Positions 43,931-54,259 of a stretch of DNA of 64,000 nucleotides are shown piece by piece. The position numbers and the translations under genes were made by a program. Position 1 is the first letter of the stretch. Every line of letters starts with the position of its first letter. The notes below the pieces were generated by a model that saw only the letters and a program-made list of their open reading frames with translations, was not told the origin of the DNA and searched no databases. Origin of the DNA: Branchinecta lynchi (taxonomy: Eukaryota; Arthropoda; Branchiopoda; Anostraca; Branchinectidae); NCBI GenBank assembly GCA_023053575.1, contig JAKZAP010000022.1, positions 17,298,489 to 17,362,488 of the forward strand. Reading direction: 5' to 3'.

Positions 43931-44337
43931 CCCACAATAGTGTTTTAAGCATGGAAAAAGCATGGAAGGAACTAGTACCGGACCAGGCAGTCAGGTGAAT
44001 TGAAAAGTGAAACAACAAAACATTCAACAGTGTCAAGCAGGGCAGTTAAAAAAACAAAGCTAATGAGTTTATCAGAGGAAACCAGCAAGAAACTGACTAT
44101 GTATAAGTGGAAAGCCTATGCTTAAATCTACCAAAAGTGGTTGTAAAGTTAGAAAATTCCAAGAAATCGCAGACAAACCAGAAATTAAATATATTTACCA
44201 AAACAATTTTTTCCCAGCAACCCAATATGAAACTGGGTAATCCAGTAACAGTGAATCATATATTCTTTGATAGCCCAGGCTTCACTTTAAAACACTTTTT
44301 TACCCTCAAAAAATTGTATCTCGATCTTAAATCTCGA
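43931..44337. other. No gene seen
   Basis: The open frame at 44107-44406 overlaps the next repeat and has no domain features. Confidence 0.45.
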
Positions 44338-44340
44338 TTT

Positions 44341-44446
44341 GAGACTGTTGGTCTTGTTTCCGAGACTGATGGTTCCGGCGCCATTTTTATGAGACTGGTG
44401 GTTTGAAACAGCGAGACTGGTGTGTTCCACGAAAGAGACTGGTGGA
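44341..44446. repeat. Irregular minisatellite, GAGACTGGTGG-type
   Basis: gagactg(g/a/t)tgg-like words start at 44341, 44362, 44391, 44413 and 44435, spaced 21, 29, 22 and 22 bases. Confidence 0.6.
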
Positions 44447-44899
44447 CCACTGTCCCCACCCTGGCTGAGAAATAACTGTAATGCCTGCAGCTGGATTACG
44501 CGATTTTTTAATGTTTGATTTTATTTATATCTATTACAATGAGAGCCTTCAGGATTATTTGGCAGGAATATTTTGTGAGTGGTTAGCATACTCTCTCTTC
44601 TCTCCATTTTTTCTTACAAGTTAGAACAGGTATTAAGGAAATAGGTAATTATAAGCAGTTACAATGATTTAACCAGGTAAGTCTGATTTACGTATGGAGT
44701 TGCTCGTTACGTATACCTTTGAAACTGATTAGGAAGTAATATTTATATAATTTTCCTTTGTTGTGTTTTGTTGTTTGGGGGTCACGTAAGGTAATGTTTT
44801 TGTTTGTTTTTTTTGTATCGGTACATGGTCTCATTATCCATACTCTCTCTTCTATCCTTCTTTCTTACCAAAGCCTCGCAAGTCCCGCTATTGTTGTGC

Positions 44900-45425
44900 T
44901 ATTGAAAACAAAATGTTTATTTTAAATAAAACTGTTCTACTACCATATAGAACCTACAAGTTAGAACGTTTGCTCTCTTGCATAGGCTACCCATCATAAG
45001 TTTAAAGTCTAAATCGTCTTGAAGGTTAGACTGAAAAGTAAATCCAACCCCTACATAACAACTCGCGGCCTAAGCCGATAGGCGCGAAGTCAGTGAATCA
45101 CTATAAACGGAGTACAATAGAGGGGATAAAACTCCTCCTTGTTTCAGGCCATTTAAGAGTCCGAAATACTCACTAATACAATTCCCCCAACGCACCTTAA
45201 ATTCTGGTTACGGAACCAAAAGCCATAAGCTTCAAGTAACAACAAGGAACAGATCTTTCCTCAAGAATTTTAAGCATAATACGGTGGTTAACGCGTTCGA
45301 AAGCTTTACTTGAGTCTATAAAGCAAGCATATATGAAGGAGTAAGCAAAGTAACCATGAAACACCACTGTCACCTTGCGGCTATCGTCACGTCGTACTCA
45401 TTGCTGGAAAACAAGTGAGCTCTCT
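44900..45425 (-). pseudogene. LINE RT fragment, reversed (B-like)
   Basis: On the minus strand from 45380 downward the sequence reads YACFIDSSKAFDRVNHRIML and KILEERSVP. In shifting frames a SLYSVYSDSL-like stretch and SCYVGVGFTF follow, then DDLDFKLMMGSLCKRANVL and TCRFYMV. The first block matches LINE B (CFIDAKAAFDRVNLEKLL), and the last matches the thumb region RANLLIRKF. The YADD segment is deleted. The fragment is old and has no visible ends. Confidence 0.6.
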
Positions 45426-45569
45426 CAGAGATGAAGTCCTTCTGCTTCGATCCAGTGTGTAGAACAATTCACGTCGAACTGAAATGACAATTTCTCCGGC
45501 TGTGCATACATTACAGCGCCCGAGCACTGTGGCTTCAACATCGCACTAGCTGGAAATTTTCTAAGGAAA

Positions 45570-45809
45570 ATGAGTGAGAGTTGCGAGAAATCATGTGAAA
45601 AGGTTTTCGAAGCAGTCGACGAGGCCCTAATTGTGATATTAGGACAGTTTGAAGGGGAAGAAATCAGTAAAATAAGCCCCGACGCTTTGCTCAGAAAAGC
45701 ATTGCATGTGGGCCAGTGCACAGAAAAGAGGCTGGAAAGCTTGCTATTCCAGAGGCCTATTTTTAAAAGAGTATATTTTTGTATCGAGATCTTCGTCTCT
45801 GTTGCTTAG
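45570..45809 (+). other. Open frame upstream of LINE A3, unrecognised
   Basis: A 79-codon frame (SESCEKSCEKVFEAVDEALI and LRKALHVGQCTEKRLESLLF) lies just before A3 ORF1. It could be the 5' UTR of A3 or a piece of another gene. It is acidic and helical in appearance, without a known motif. Confidence 0.25.
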
Positions 45810-45825
45810 AACAAATATATCAAAG

Positions 45826-46367
45826 ATGTCTATTCAACAGCTCTTTGACTCTTTAGAGGGAGTAATCCCTGACGATAAAGCGAATGATCTTTTGGAATCT
45901 CTCAAGGGAGTAGTAGGGAATGAGGCCAACCCTAAGCAACCCACACGGGAATCTGTTCTATTGGTTCCATCCGTTTCTCAGCCCAATGAGAGATCAACAG
46001 TCAATATGGGAGCATCAACTTCTTCGGGAGTTGCGGAGCCTCTCCAATCGGAGCTTCTTCCCCGAGATGTCTCGGCCGGGAATAACGGGGAATCCCGGGG
46101 ATTGGACATTCAAACTCAACTCAAGCAGGATGTTGATGATTTGTCTGACCCTGCCCTCTCTCCCAGAGGAGGAGCACCCACAGACGCACCTTTTAATGCC
46201 CGCATCCGTCTGATTCTCCAAAATGCGCTCGTTGTGCTGGTTGCCACAGTTACAGCAAAGATTCGCCTTGCTCACTGCCTCCAAAGTGTGCCAATTGCGA
46301 CGGCTGTCATGTTTCTTTTAGCCTCAGATGCAGCGTTATGAGGAAAGCCGTGGGTCTTGGCAAATAA
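45826..46367 (+). pseudogene. LINE A3 ORF1, internally deleted
   Basis: The frame from ATG 45826 reads SIQQLFDSLEGVIPDDKAND and a Ser/Pro-rich middle. A frame change near 46200 is required to read the knuckles KCARCAGCHSYSKDSPC and KCANCDGCHVSFSLRC. The true stop is TAA at 46365, overlapping the ORF2 start. At about 180 codons it is half the length of A2 ORF1 and lacks the RRM-like part. The knuckle end is the most conserved part across A1, A2 and A3. Confidence 0.7.
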
Positions 46368-48907
46368 TGGTTTTTCAGGAAAAGAAACTTCGCTGTGTGT
46401 CATTAAATGTAAATGGCACAAAGGACAAAGATCTTCTACTTGATGATTTGCTAGGCAGCTCCGACATACTTTGTCTCCAAGAGCATCTGCTATCCGCCCC
46501 CAGTAGCGAAAGTTTGCGCAGATCTCCTGAGCATTTTGTGTTCATCCAGCCGGCAATGATAACTAGAGGTCGTCCTTCCGGTGGGTTGGCCATTTTTCTG
46601 CGAGCCAGCGAGTGTTCAGCACCACCAAAACTGTTCCAGTCTGGACGTTACGCTCTTGCCGTCCAGCTGGACAATATAGTTCTTGTTAACATTTATTTAC
46701 CTTGCGACCGGCGGAACATTGCATCACATAGTTCATTTGCTAAGGCTTTTCAGAAAATCAGAACACTTCTGGCAGACATTTCACGGAAAGGAATGAAATG
46801 GGCTCTTGTTGGGGATATCAACACTGATCTTCTGACTTCCTCTGTACGGACTGATTTATTTTTCGATTCTTTACCGGTAGCTCACAGTCTCATTGAGAAA
46901 TCTCTACCCTTTTCATATATACATAATCGTGGCGCTAATGTTTCCAACCTTAATCATTTGATTGTTTCTGAAACATGTCTTATTGACGGTATTGTTGAGG
47001 TTGATGAGGAGAAAATTGAGGACGACCATCTGCCTCTGTCTTTCTGTTTGGTTGTCCCTGTTTCTCGAATCAGTTGTCCAAATCCCAAGAAGGCCTGGAT
47101 CCAAAAGCGTAACTGGAATCGTATAGATGCTGTGCTCTACATTTCTACGTTAACTAATCTTCTCTCGCTTTTAAAAGTTCCTTTTCACCTTCTTCAGACT
47201 GGTATAGCAGCTACTACTTCGTCCGTTGATATTAATTGTTATTATAGCGAGCTTGTCCATTGCTTGAAATTGGCAGCCGATACTGCTGTACCGACTGAGA
47301 GAATTCGAGTTGGTACAAGGAAACCTATTTGGAAAGTCAGTCTTGAAGTTAAGAAGGCAAAAAACACGGCAAAATTTTGGCTAAAAATCTGGATTGCTTG
47401 TGGACGTCCAGGGAATGGTACTGTCTTTAATCTAAAAGCTAAAACGAAGCGTGAATACAAATCTTCACTTAAAAATGCTCGTTTGAATGGCTTGGATGCT
47501 CCCACTGACAAAAAAGCGTGGCAAAAGGTCCTTCGTACAGATAAAGGTTCAGCTGTACCTCCTTCCACGCTAACGATGGCTGACTGGACCAGCCACTACA
47601 GTGGTCTATTCAGTGGTTGCAAAAACCAGATTCAGCAGCACTTTGAAAATTTACTTCTTAAATACCTACCAAGGAAGATATTTCAACCTTCTGTTCTTCC
47701 CGTTACTTGTTCTTCCATCGAAATTGCTTTCCGAAAATTAAGAAGAACTGGTTCTACAGATTCTGATGGCCTTAGTGCCGATTTTTTCAAAATTGAGTGT
47801 CCAGCTTTAACACAACACCTTCAGCTGCTATTTCAAATTTGTTTATGCCAGGGTTTGGTTCCGAATAGTTTCCTCTTGGGTACTATAACATCGGTGATTA
47901 AGCGAGGGAAAGACGCGGACCTTTGCAAAAGCTATCGGCCAATTACAGTTTCTTGTACCATAAGCAAAATCCTGGAATGCGTCCTTCTTCCAGAAATAGT
48001 TGAAAAATGTCGCTTTGGTTCAATGCAGTTTGGATTCCGTTCGAGCGCCAGTTGTGCGCACGCTCATCACATATTGACAAAAATGATGAAACAGGCTACC
48101 CGCGACAGGTCTTCTATACATATATGTTCTATAGATATAGCTGGTGCTTTTGACAATATAACGCACTCTCAGGCCCTATTTTCTCTCATTACTTCTGGCG
48201 TGAATCTGTCTGTTGTCTATCTGTTAAAATTTTGGTATGGTCATTCTTCAGTAAGGTTCAAATGGCAAGGTAGCTTGTCAGAGATTATTCCAGTCCGAAC
48301 TGGTGTTCGTCAAGGGGGAGTCTTATCTCCCTACATCTTCAAATCGGCCATATCTTCTTGTCTTGATTCTTTGCATCCTGCTTACTTTTATAAAGACCAC
48401 GCCTTCAGCTACATAGCTTACGCGGACGACTTGCTCTTAGTAAGCCGTACCCGATCCACACTCACCAAAAATGTCTGTAAGCTGTCGTCGGAACTTCTCA
48501 AAATCGGTCTTGAAGTTAACCTCTCAAAATGTGAGTACCTGCATTTCAACCCTTCGTCAAATCGTTTGAATGCTAAAGCTTCTATCTCTCTTGGATCGTT
48601 CGTCGTCAGATCAACAGAATCTCTACGATGGCTTGGCATAACATTCAAATCCTCGTTGTCAAAATTTTGCTCTTCGGTTGTTCAAGAAGTTTCTAGATCA
48701 ATCCGTACCGCCTATGGGCGCATCGTCCCCAACCGGGGGCGCTATAATCGTAAAGCTTTGGGAAAATTGTACAGCACCTTCTGCGCTCCTTCTATACTAT
48801 TTCGTTCTGGTGTCACTCATGTTCTGCGAAAGAAGGAGATAAAAAAGATGAGATCATGTTATTTTAAATATGCAAAGCACCTGCTCCACTTCGAAATTAT
48901 GCCATAA
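46367..48907 (+). CDS. LINE A3 ORF2, longest open frame (endonuclease-RT)
   Basis: The ATG at 46367 overlaps the ORF1 stop; an earlier in-frame ATG at 46328 lies within ORF1. The endonuclease shows CVSLNVNGTKD, ILCLQEHLL, GRPSGGLAIFL, VNIYLPCDRR, VGDINTDLL, SNLNHLIVSE and DDHLPLSF. The SNLNH block has Asn where copy A2 has Asp (SDLDH). The RT has SYRPITVSCTISKIL, FGFRSSASCAHAH, SIDIAGAFDNITHSQALFSL, GVRQGGVLSPYIFKSA and IAYADDLLLVSRTRS (YADD at about residue 697 of the frame from 46328). The frame ends early at 48907; the natural C-terminus (LTEKFKIQDASVTLLDVSSS) follows in another frame up to 49048. It is the least damaged ORF2 here, but probably inactive. Confidence 0.85.
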   Translation: MVFQEKKLRCVSLNVNGTKDKDLLLDDLLGSSDILCLQEHLLSAPSSESLRRSPEHFVFIQPAMITRGRPSGGLAIFLRASECSAPPKLFQSGRYALAVQLDNIVLVNIYLPCDRRNIASHSSFAKAFQKIRTLLADISRKGMKWALVGDINTDLLTSSVRTDLFFDSLPVAHSLIEKSLPFSYIHNRGANVSNLNHLIVSETCLIDGIVEVDEEKIEDDHLPLSFCLVVPVSRISCPNPKKAWIQKRNWNRIDAVLYISTLTNLLSLLKVPFHLLQTGIAATTSSVDINCYYSELVHCLKLAADTAVPTERIRVGTRKPIWKVSLEVKKAKNTAKFWLKIWIACGRPGNGTVFNLKAKTKREYKSSLKNARLNGLDAPTDKKAWQKVLRTDKGSAVPPSTLTMADWTSHYSGLFSGCKNQIQQHFENLLLKYLPRKIFQPSVLPVTCSSIEIAFRKLRRTGSTDSDGLSADFFKIECPALTQHLQLLFQICLCQGLVPNSFLLGTITSVIKRGKDADLCKSYRPITVSCTISKILECVLLPEIVEKCRFGSMQFGFRSSASCAHAHHILTKMMKQATRDRSSIHICSIDIAGAFDNITHSQALFSLITSGVNLSVVYLLKFWYGHSSVRFKWQGSLSEIIPVRTGVRQGGVLSPYIFKSAISSCLDSLHPAYFYKDHAFSYIAYADDLLLVSRTRSTLTKNVCKLSSELLKIGLEVNLSKCEYLHFNPSSNRLNAKASISLGSFVVRSTESLRWLGITFKSSLSKFCSSVVQEVSRSIRTAYGRIVPNRGRYNRKALGKLYSTFCAPSILFRSGVTHVLRKKEIKKMRSCYFKYAKHLLHFEIMP

Positions 48908-49155
48908 CCATACTTTGACGGAGAAGTTCAAAATTCAAGATGCAAGTGTTACCCTTTTGGATGTTTCTTCTTCGCTATCAAAAATCATTGACAACAGAAC
49001 CCAACCAGCGCACGACCTTCTACACTGCTTCCTGGCCGACGATTGAAATTAAGTGTCTTTTTGTGTATGTTTATGTGTTTTATTTACTTTCTTCATTTAC
49101 TCCGCTTTTTGAAAACGGCGGGTTAGAAATAAATTACTTACTTACTTACTTACTT
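48908..49155 (+). other. Shifted C-terminus, 3' UTR and (TTAC)n tail of LINE A3
   Basis: After a frameshift near 48895 the ORF2 C-terminus runs to a TGA near 49048. A short UTR ends in gaaaacggcgggttagaaat and aaattacttacttacttactt at 49131-49155. The tail differs from that of A2, which is (ATT)n. Confidence 0.7.
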
Positions 49156-49980
49156 TAGCCCAGGAACGTTTGGGCCAGTTTCTACACTTTTATTCGATTT
49201 CTGTTGAGGATTTGGTTCCCGAGCCCAGTTCAGTCCCGCTGGAAGCAGCTCAGGCAGCAGTTGACGCACGAAAAACGGGGGAAGAAAAGGTCAGAGGATT
49301 TTTCTCTGGGTCGGTAGGATTTAGATGTAAATAAAGGCCGGATCAGAAAATAAAATTTTAAGTCAGAGGAAATCTGAAAGGTAAAAGAGGGAGTAATGAA
49401 GTCTTCTTGTGTGTTCGTGTGGGAGTAGAATAATTGCAAAGTATGTTTGGGACAGGAAGTATGTAATTTGTGTTTGCTCTGGCCCCGAAGAGGTTAAACG
49501 CCAAGTTCTTTCTCTAGTTATAATGAGTCATATTTGTCATATCCCGGTTGTCATGTATAATAGGCTGTGTGCAAAGTCTTATTTTTCATCTGTTTGATAT
49601 CTTAGAGACGTAATATATGGTAGAATTAGGAGCTACTCAAAAGCGGGCTTGAGATTTTAGAATTTCAAAGTTACGGTATTGGGTAGCACGGGCGCTTTTG
49701 TGACATGTTTTATAGACCAGTGTTGTGATGATGCTGAAAGATTTATTGAGCATGTAATGGGAGTACGAGGAGGTATTTAATTACAGCAGGATGCGGTCAG
49801 GACGTTAACATGGAAAGGTGATGATGGGGGAAATAAAGGAAGATGTTGACATCCATAGCGACCGTCATGGAGATTAATTGACTAGAAAGTAGTAAGCGTG
49901 GATTGGGGTGTGTGTGTTTAACCAAGCTGTCGTATTATTTTCTGATCCTATCCTATCTACCTATTGATTCGAGACCCTGA
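49156..49980. other. No gene seen
   Basis: Only short frames lacking motifs occur here. The sequence is moderately G-rich compared with its neighbours. Confidence 0.5.
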
Positions 49981-49985
49981 ACAGA

Positions 49986-51633
49986 ATGGGAAAGGAAACA
50001 AAAACAAATGTTCGCACCGACCAGAACAAACAACTATCCAAGACAAGGACGTTGAAGTGCTCAAAGACTGTTACATTCGCTGACCCCAGTACATCAGCTC
50101 AGATTGAACCAGAACCACCTTCAAAACCGACAGTTGCTGTTGACCTCAACCCACCAGTCCGTATCGATTCTGAAACGATCAATCCTAACGAAGTGCCAGT
50201 ACACAGGTGTCCATCTTGCAGTCAGCTTTTCCGAAAGCTGACGAAGCACTTACTCTAGGGCAATGGGCCGTGCACTTATTCCGAGGGCAAGAAACACGAA
50301 AGAGTCTGTGGAAACGGTCTTACTTTCCCTCAGCTCTGAGGCGGCCAATCCTGCTTGCTTGAAGCCAAAGCAGAAACGTATTAATAAGCCATGCCCGACT
50401 TGTTGGAAAGAATTTCGTAATTTACTTCGCCACCTGACTGCTAGCAAGGGCATCTGTGCAATGGACAGGGCCTCGGCAGAGGCGGTCCTTGCCGATACAA
50501 AGCACAAGCTGAGGGAGCCCAAGACAGTCGCAGAAACCCAGACTGTCTACCATGGCAACCGGCAATAATGTCATTTCATATCAGGTCTTTTATGACACTG
50601 CTGGCATCGAGCATAGTAAAAGGCCTTGCGGAAAGTCTGCGCAGTCTGGGTCTTGCCATTGGGAGTGAGCAAGGGCCAGATAGGCTCCTGCACTCTGCAA
50701 AGGAAGTTGCCCTTGTCAAAACAATTGCTGACAGGGTTGCGTCAGAAATTTCATCAATCCTAGCTGGCGGTCAACTTCCTGCTGTGAGTGGTGGTCCTTT
50801 GCTCTCCTCTGAGCCCTTGCAGTCTAGAGCTCTTGAACAGTTCGTCCCTGTCCAGGTGGAACTTGATTCAGGTCCGTCTTGTTCAGGGATGGGGCACTCG
50901 GCAGCGGATGTGGGAGACATTTCCGTTCAAGATCTTTCGCATCCGGATGCAGGCTACCTGCATGTGCCTTCAGAGCCCTAGCTCCAGTGAGGATGAGTCG
51001 GTTTCAGTCCCTGTTCTGGATACTTCCAAGGATACTTCAAGGAGTGCCATGCAGGGACTCGGCCTTCACAGCAAATACTCAGACAAAATGTTATTCTTCA
51101 TACTTGAGGAAGAGTCGCGAAAGTGGGAGAATATACAGGCGATTGAGCGGTACGAGCTATTTCTTGACACAGCACGGGAAGCGTTAACTGCCGTCAGCGT
51201 GCAGAAATATTGTTCAAATTTTATCAAGTTTCTCAACTGGTTCAACGCACACCATAATTCCTACACAACCACTGATCTCATCACCCAACAACTCACTGCA
51301 CCTGCTAATTGCTTGTCGTCAATTCGAACCCAGCTTGGTTCCGATACCGACAAGGAACTTAACGCGAAACGGCTTGCACGGAGGTACGGTCAGAACAAGT
51401 ACTCCACGGACGATCTGATCGCCCTCCGTGCTAGCGTCGAGGAAGTCATGTCTCCGATTTTGAAACCACTTGCAGACGAGCGGGAGATCCTCTCCGACGA
51501 TGAAAGCCTTGCCCTTGCGGGGTATTTTGGCTTTCTTATTTCCATCGTCATGGGGATCCGTCCCGCCGTGTTTGCAAATATGACTGAGTCTGAATTTCTG
51601 AAAGCGGAGAAGAGAAACGGACCCAAAAATTGA
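49986..51633 (+). pseudogene. Zinc-finger tyrosine recombinase (Crypton/YR-type), truncated
   Basis: The start ATG at 49986 opens a frame with a Lys/Thr-rich lead and a finger HRCPSCSQLFRKLTKHLL. A frame change leads to a second, similar finger KPCPTCWKEFRNLLRHLTAS ending in C (50383-50450). A third and fourth frame carry an acidic, Ser-rich linker. Frame 50788-51633 then holds a helical core-binding region (IQAIERYELFLDTAREALTA, VQKYCSNFIKFLNWF) and FGFLISIVMGIRPAVFANMT, which I read as box I with the first catalytic Arg of a tyrosine recombinase. The His-x-x-Arg and Tyr parts are missing. Such enzymes cut and rejoin DNA through a Tyr-phosphate bond. Host genes derived from Cryptons share this plan. 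Confidence 0.55.
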
Positions 51634-51639
51634 GGACAA

Positions 51640-51745
51640 ACACTGAAGCACCGACTGCTATAATTCTATAAAGCCCGGGCATTTTGCCAGGGAATGCGGA
51701 GAGCCAAAAAGAAATGAGGGAAGATCCTTTGACGCCGCTCCAGTT
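51640..51745 (+). pseudogene. Gag zinc-knuckle remnant
   Basis: At 51656-51697 the reading CYNSIKPGHFAREC has the spacing of a CCHC knuckle (CX2CX4HX4C) with the second Cys replaced by Ser. It follows the recombinase frame after only about 20 bases. It may be from a gypsy or DIRS-like Gag, as at 11.66 kb. Confidence 0.5.
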
Positions 51746-51799
51746 CGGGGGAAATAAGTACAGGTAAAGAGGTTCTTTATCTCCCATGTTCTTCTAAGT

Positions 51800-51974
51800 G
51801 GAAGTTGATATTGAGTGTGGCTTATTTTGTAAAAACCGTGGTAGACAAGAAATTAAAACAGGAATTTTTTCTTTAAAAGGATTGGATGAGGGTAACTGGA
51901 ATGTGGTTCGAGACAGAATCCCTAGCATCTCAATCGGAGATATTATGCGGGATGATTACGTGAACATAGAGGTA
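51800..51974 (+). other. Open stretch, unrecognised
   Basis: About 55 codons read VEVDIECGLFCKNRGRQEI and WNVVRDRIPSISIGDIMRD before a stop at about 51975. There is no known domain. It lies between the knuckle remnant and the presumed start of the Harbinger region. Confidence 0.25.
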
Positions 51975-51998
51975 TAAAAGCGGCGTTTTTGATCGACG

Positions 51999-53292
51999 TT
52001 GGGCTTTAGACGTTGGACGTTAGGAGTTGCACGTTCGATGCTTGTAAATCGTTTTTATCTGTTGCCGTTCGCCTTCGCGCCTCCGGTCAAGTTGGCAAAA
52101 AATATGAATATTAAGAACAAGGATCCTTTGTTATTAAAATATGGAATGGTTATGCTTGCGAATCATGCTTTTGTAATGGAAGAGGAGGTTGGAGATTCTG
52201 ATGATGATGAAGAAGAGGATCAGGCACTCTTCTCTGCTATGTCATTGCTGATTCTTAATTGTGATGATGAAGAAATGAGGGAGGAGATACAGAAGATTTC
52301 TTCAAAAAAAAAACACGAGACTTGTGTTTCATTACTTAAACAATTAAGCACAGACCCACTGTCTACTACAATTCCTCATTTCCAGAATAATATTAACAAT
52401 GTGAATAGGAATCCTGGAAAGTACTCCTCTCGTCGGACTTTGTTCTCTGAATTAAACATTAGTGACAGCTTGGCAAGTTTCAATTCCATCCGACAGAGAA
52501 CCAGTTTCTTTTCAACCATGCTCAAAACCCCTGGCATGGTGACAGTGATGTTGATTGTTGCTCATTCTTACTTGTGTAACCCTTATACCCCCAGAAGAGT
52601 ACAAGGACCGGCATCCAAGACAAGCCATAGATTAAATACTGGTGGGCGCAACTACTAGAGTGTGTATTGACTGTATGCTGCATAGGGCTCATATGCTCTG
52701 CAGGATGCTTCGTAATGGGTGTAGTCTACACAGCATATGTGCACCATACACACCCCTGAGAGCATCTCTTACCTATTAACACAGTTGTGAGGGAAGGGCA
52801 GTGTACTTATAACTTATTTATGAAAAAAGTTGCAACATCTATCCTTCTATCCAAAAGTAAGTCTATTCTTTTCCAGGCTCATAAGAAAGTTGACAACTAC
52901 AGCGAGGAGACTGTGCCACAAATGACCGACTCGAAGTTCAAAGAACATCTTCGAGTCACAAGAAGAACCTACTCTGCTTTGAAGGCCACTCTATTAGTAG
53001 CAGATATTACCAAGAAGTACTTTCCCTATGAAGCTGTGTTCTCAGGTACACCTGTCAATGCCAAAAATAAGAATGATGAGATTTGAAAAAGCTCTCCAGA
53101 TCACTCTTTGGAAACCTTAGTTCGATGCGGCAAGTAGCAGTAACATTTGGAGTGGGAGGTCAACTGTACATAACTTTATCCGGAAAGTTTGCTACATATT
53201 ATGTGATCTATCACCAAAGCTGATTGCATGGCCTGCCCAGAACAAGCTTGGCCAAGTCGAAGCTGGTTTCTTTGCTAAAGCTAAGATACCAG
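51999..53292 (+). pseudogene. PIF/Harbinger transposase, N-terminal half
   Basis: Frame 51999-52658 has an acidic stretch (VGDSDDDEEEDQALF) of the kind found near Harbinger transposase starts. The certain part begins in frame 52787-53086 with VPQMTDSKFKEHLRVTRRTY and ADITKKYFPYEAVF. After a shift it reads ALQITLW and then GRSTVHNFIRKVCYILCDL with SPKLIAWPAQNKLGQVEAGF. This is the helix-turn-helix region that precedes the DDE core. Coding breaks at 53292, where an LTR-like repeat begins, and resumes at 58268. The first Asp block (GCIDGTH) is lost at the junction. Confidence 0.75.
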
Positions 53293-53629
53293 TGTAATGA
53301 GAGGAACCCCTGCGCCCCCTCACCCGGAAATGTTGCCCAAACCCGCGAAAGTCCCCTGAATCATCGGTTGATTTAAGGGACTCACGCAAAGTTCTTATTT
53401 GTCGCAGAAGCCTCCATTCCCTATACTTCGTTTCCCTTGCCAAGTTTCTCGAGCACTTCATGCAATGAGAGCTCTCAGAAAACCGAAACACCTCAAGAAA
53501 AGCAGGTATAAAAAGGACCAAGATATATTAGTAAGAGGTCAGTCGATCTTAAGCCAGACTTAAGGTAACAGTGTTATAGTCAAACTACAAGTGTATGTGC
53601 TACATGTATTAAGTACGCTACCGAATACA
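53293..53629 (+). repeat. 5' LTR-like repeat
   Basis: This 337-bp repeat has a TATA-like tataaaaagg at 53507-53516. It carries about 25 extra bases (around 53356-53382, gaatcatcggttgatttaaggg) absent in the 3' copy. It lacks about 85 bases that the 3' copy has before ccgaatac. The rest matches at most positions. Confidence 0.7.
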
Positions 53630-53768
53630 TTACGGGTCATCATCCTTCACCCCCCCTATTAAAGTGGTAGCTTAGCGGCGGTCTAGGCAAATTAAAGTTG
53701 CAGTGATCACCCACCCAAATATTTTTTTGTTATTTTTTTTCTCAGGTCTCATTGAATCACTAACCTCC

Positions 53769-54155
53769 TGGGTACCCTCGTCCACACGGGTGGACATACA
53801 CTTAACATTCTTTATCAGGAGAACTATTGCCATTAGCGCTGCCTACCGGTTTTCAAACGAATCTACGCATCTGGAAGGCCAACTGTGATTTATTCTGATA
53901 CTCTGCTGTCATTCATTGCGAAGATATTGTCAGTTGAAATGGCCGAAAATTCAAAAAGAGAAGATAAGAGAAAGAGAAAAGGTAAGAAATTTCTTAGAAC
54001 ATATAAAGGGAATGACAACAAATACAAAAAAATACGCAAGGTTAGTATTGATTGGAATAATATTTTCATGCATTTTTTTTTAATAAAAGCGCTGTGTTGC
54101 TACCTAAGGAGCCCCAGTGAAGTTGGTTGTCCACTGGGGTGGACAATGGTACCCA
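53769..54155. repeat. 27-bp inverted repeat pair, possible transposon ends
   Basis: tgggtacc at the start of 53769-53795 and its mate in the reverse complement of 54129-54155 share about 22 of 27 bases. Each arm holds an inner GTCCAC...GTGGAC palindrome. The pair is 387 bp apart and lies just before piggyBac coding remains. It could be the ends of a small non-autonomous element. Confidence 0.5.
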
Positions 54156-54259
54156 ATCCAGTAAAACCCCTTTGGTGTTTGGAACAGTTCAAGTATGAAC
54201 AAAAGATACATCGCTCAGAATAACTTAGTATACTGCCAACTTATTTTGGATAGAGTTTA

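Noticed and set aside
53668..53700. tRNA-like ggtagcttagcgg
   Set aside because: Only the A-box word is present; no B-box follows within the expected distance.
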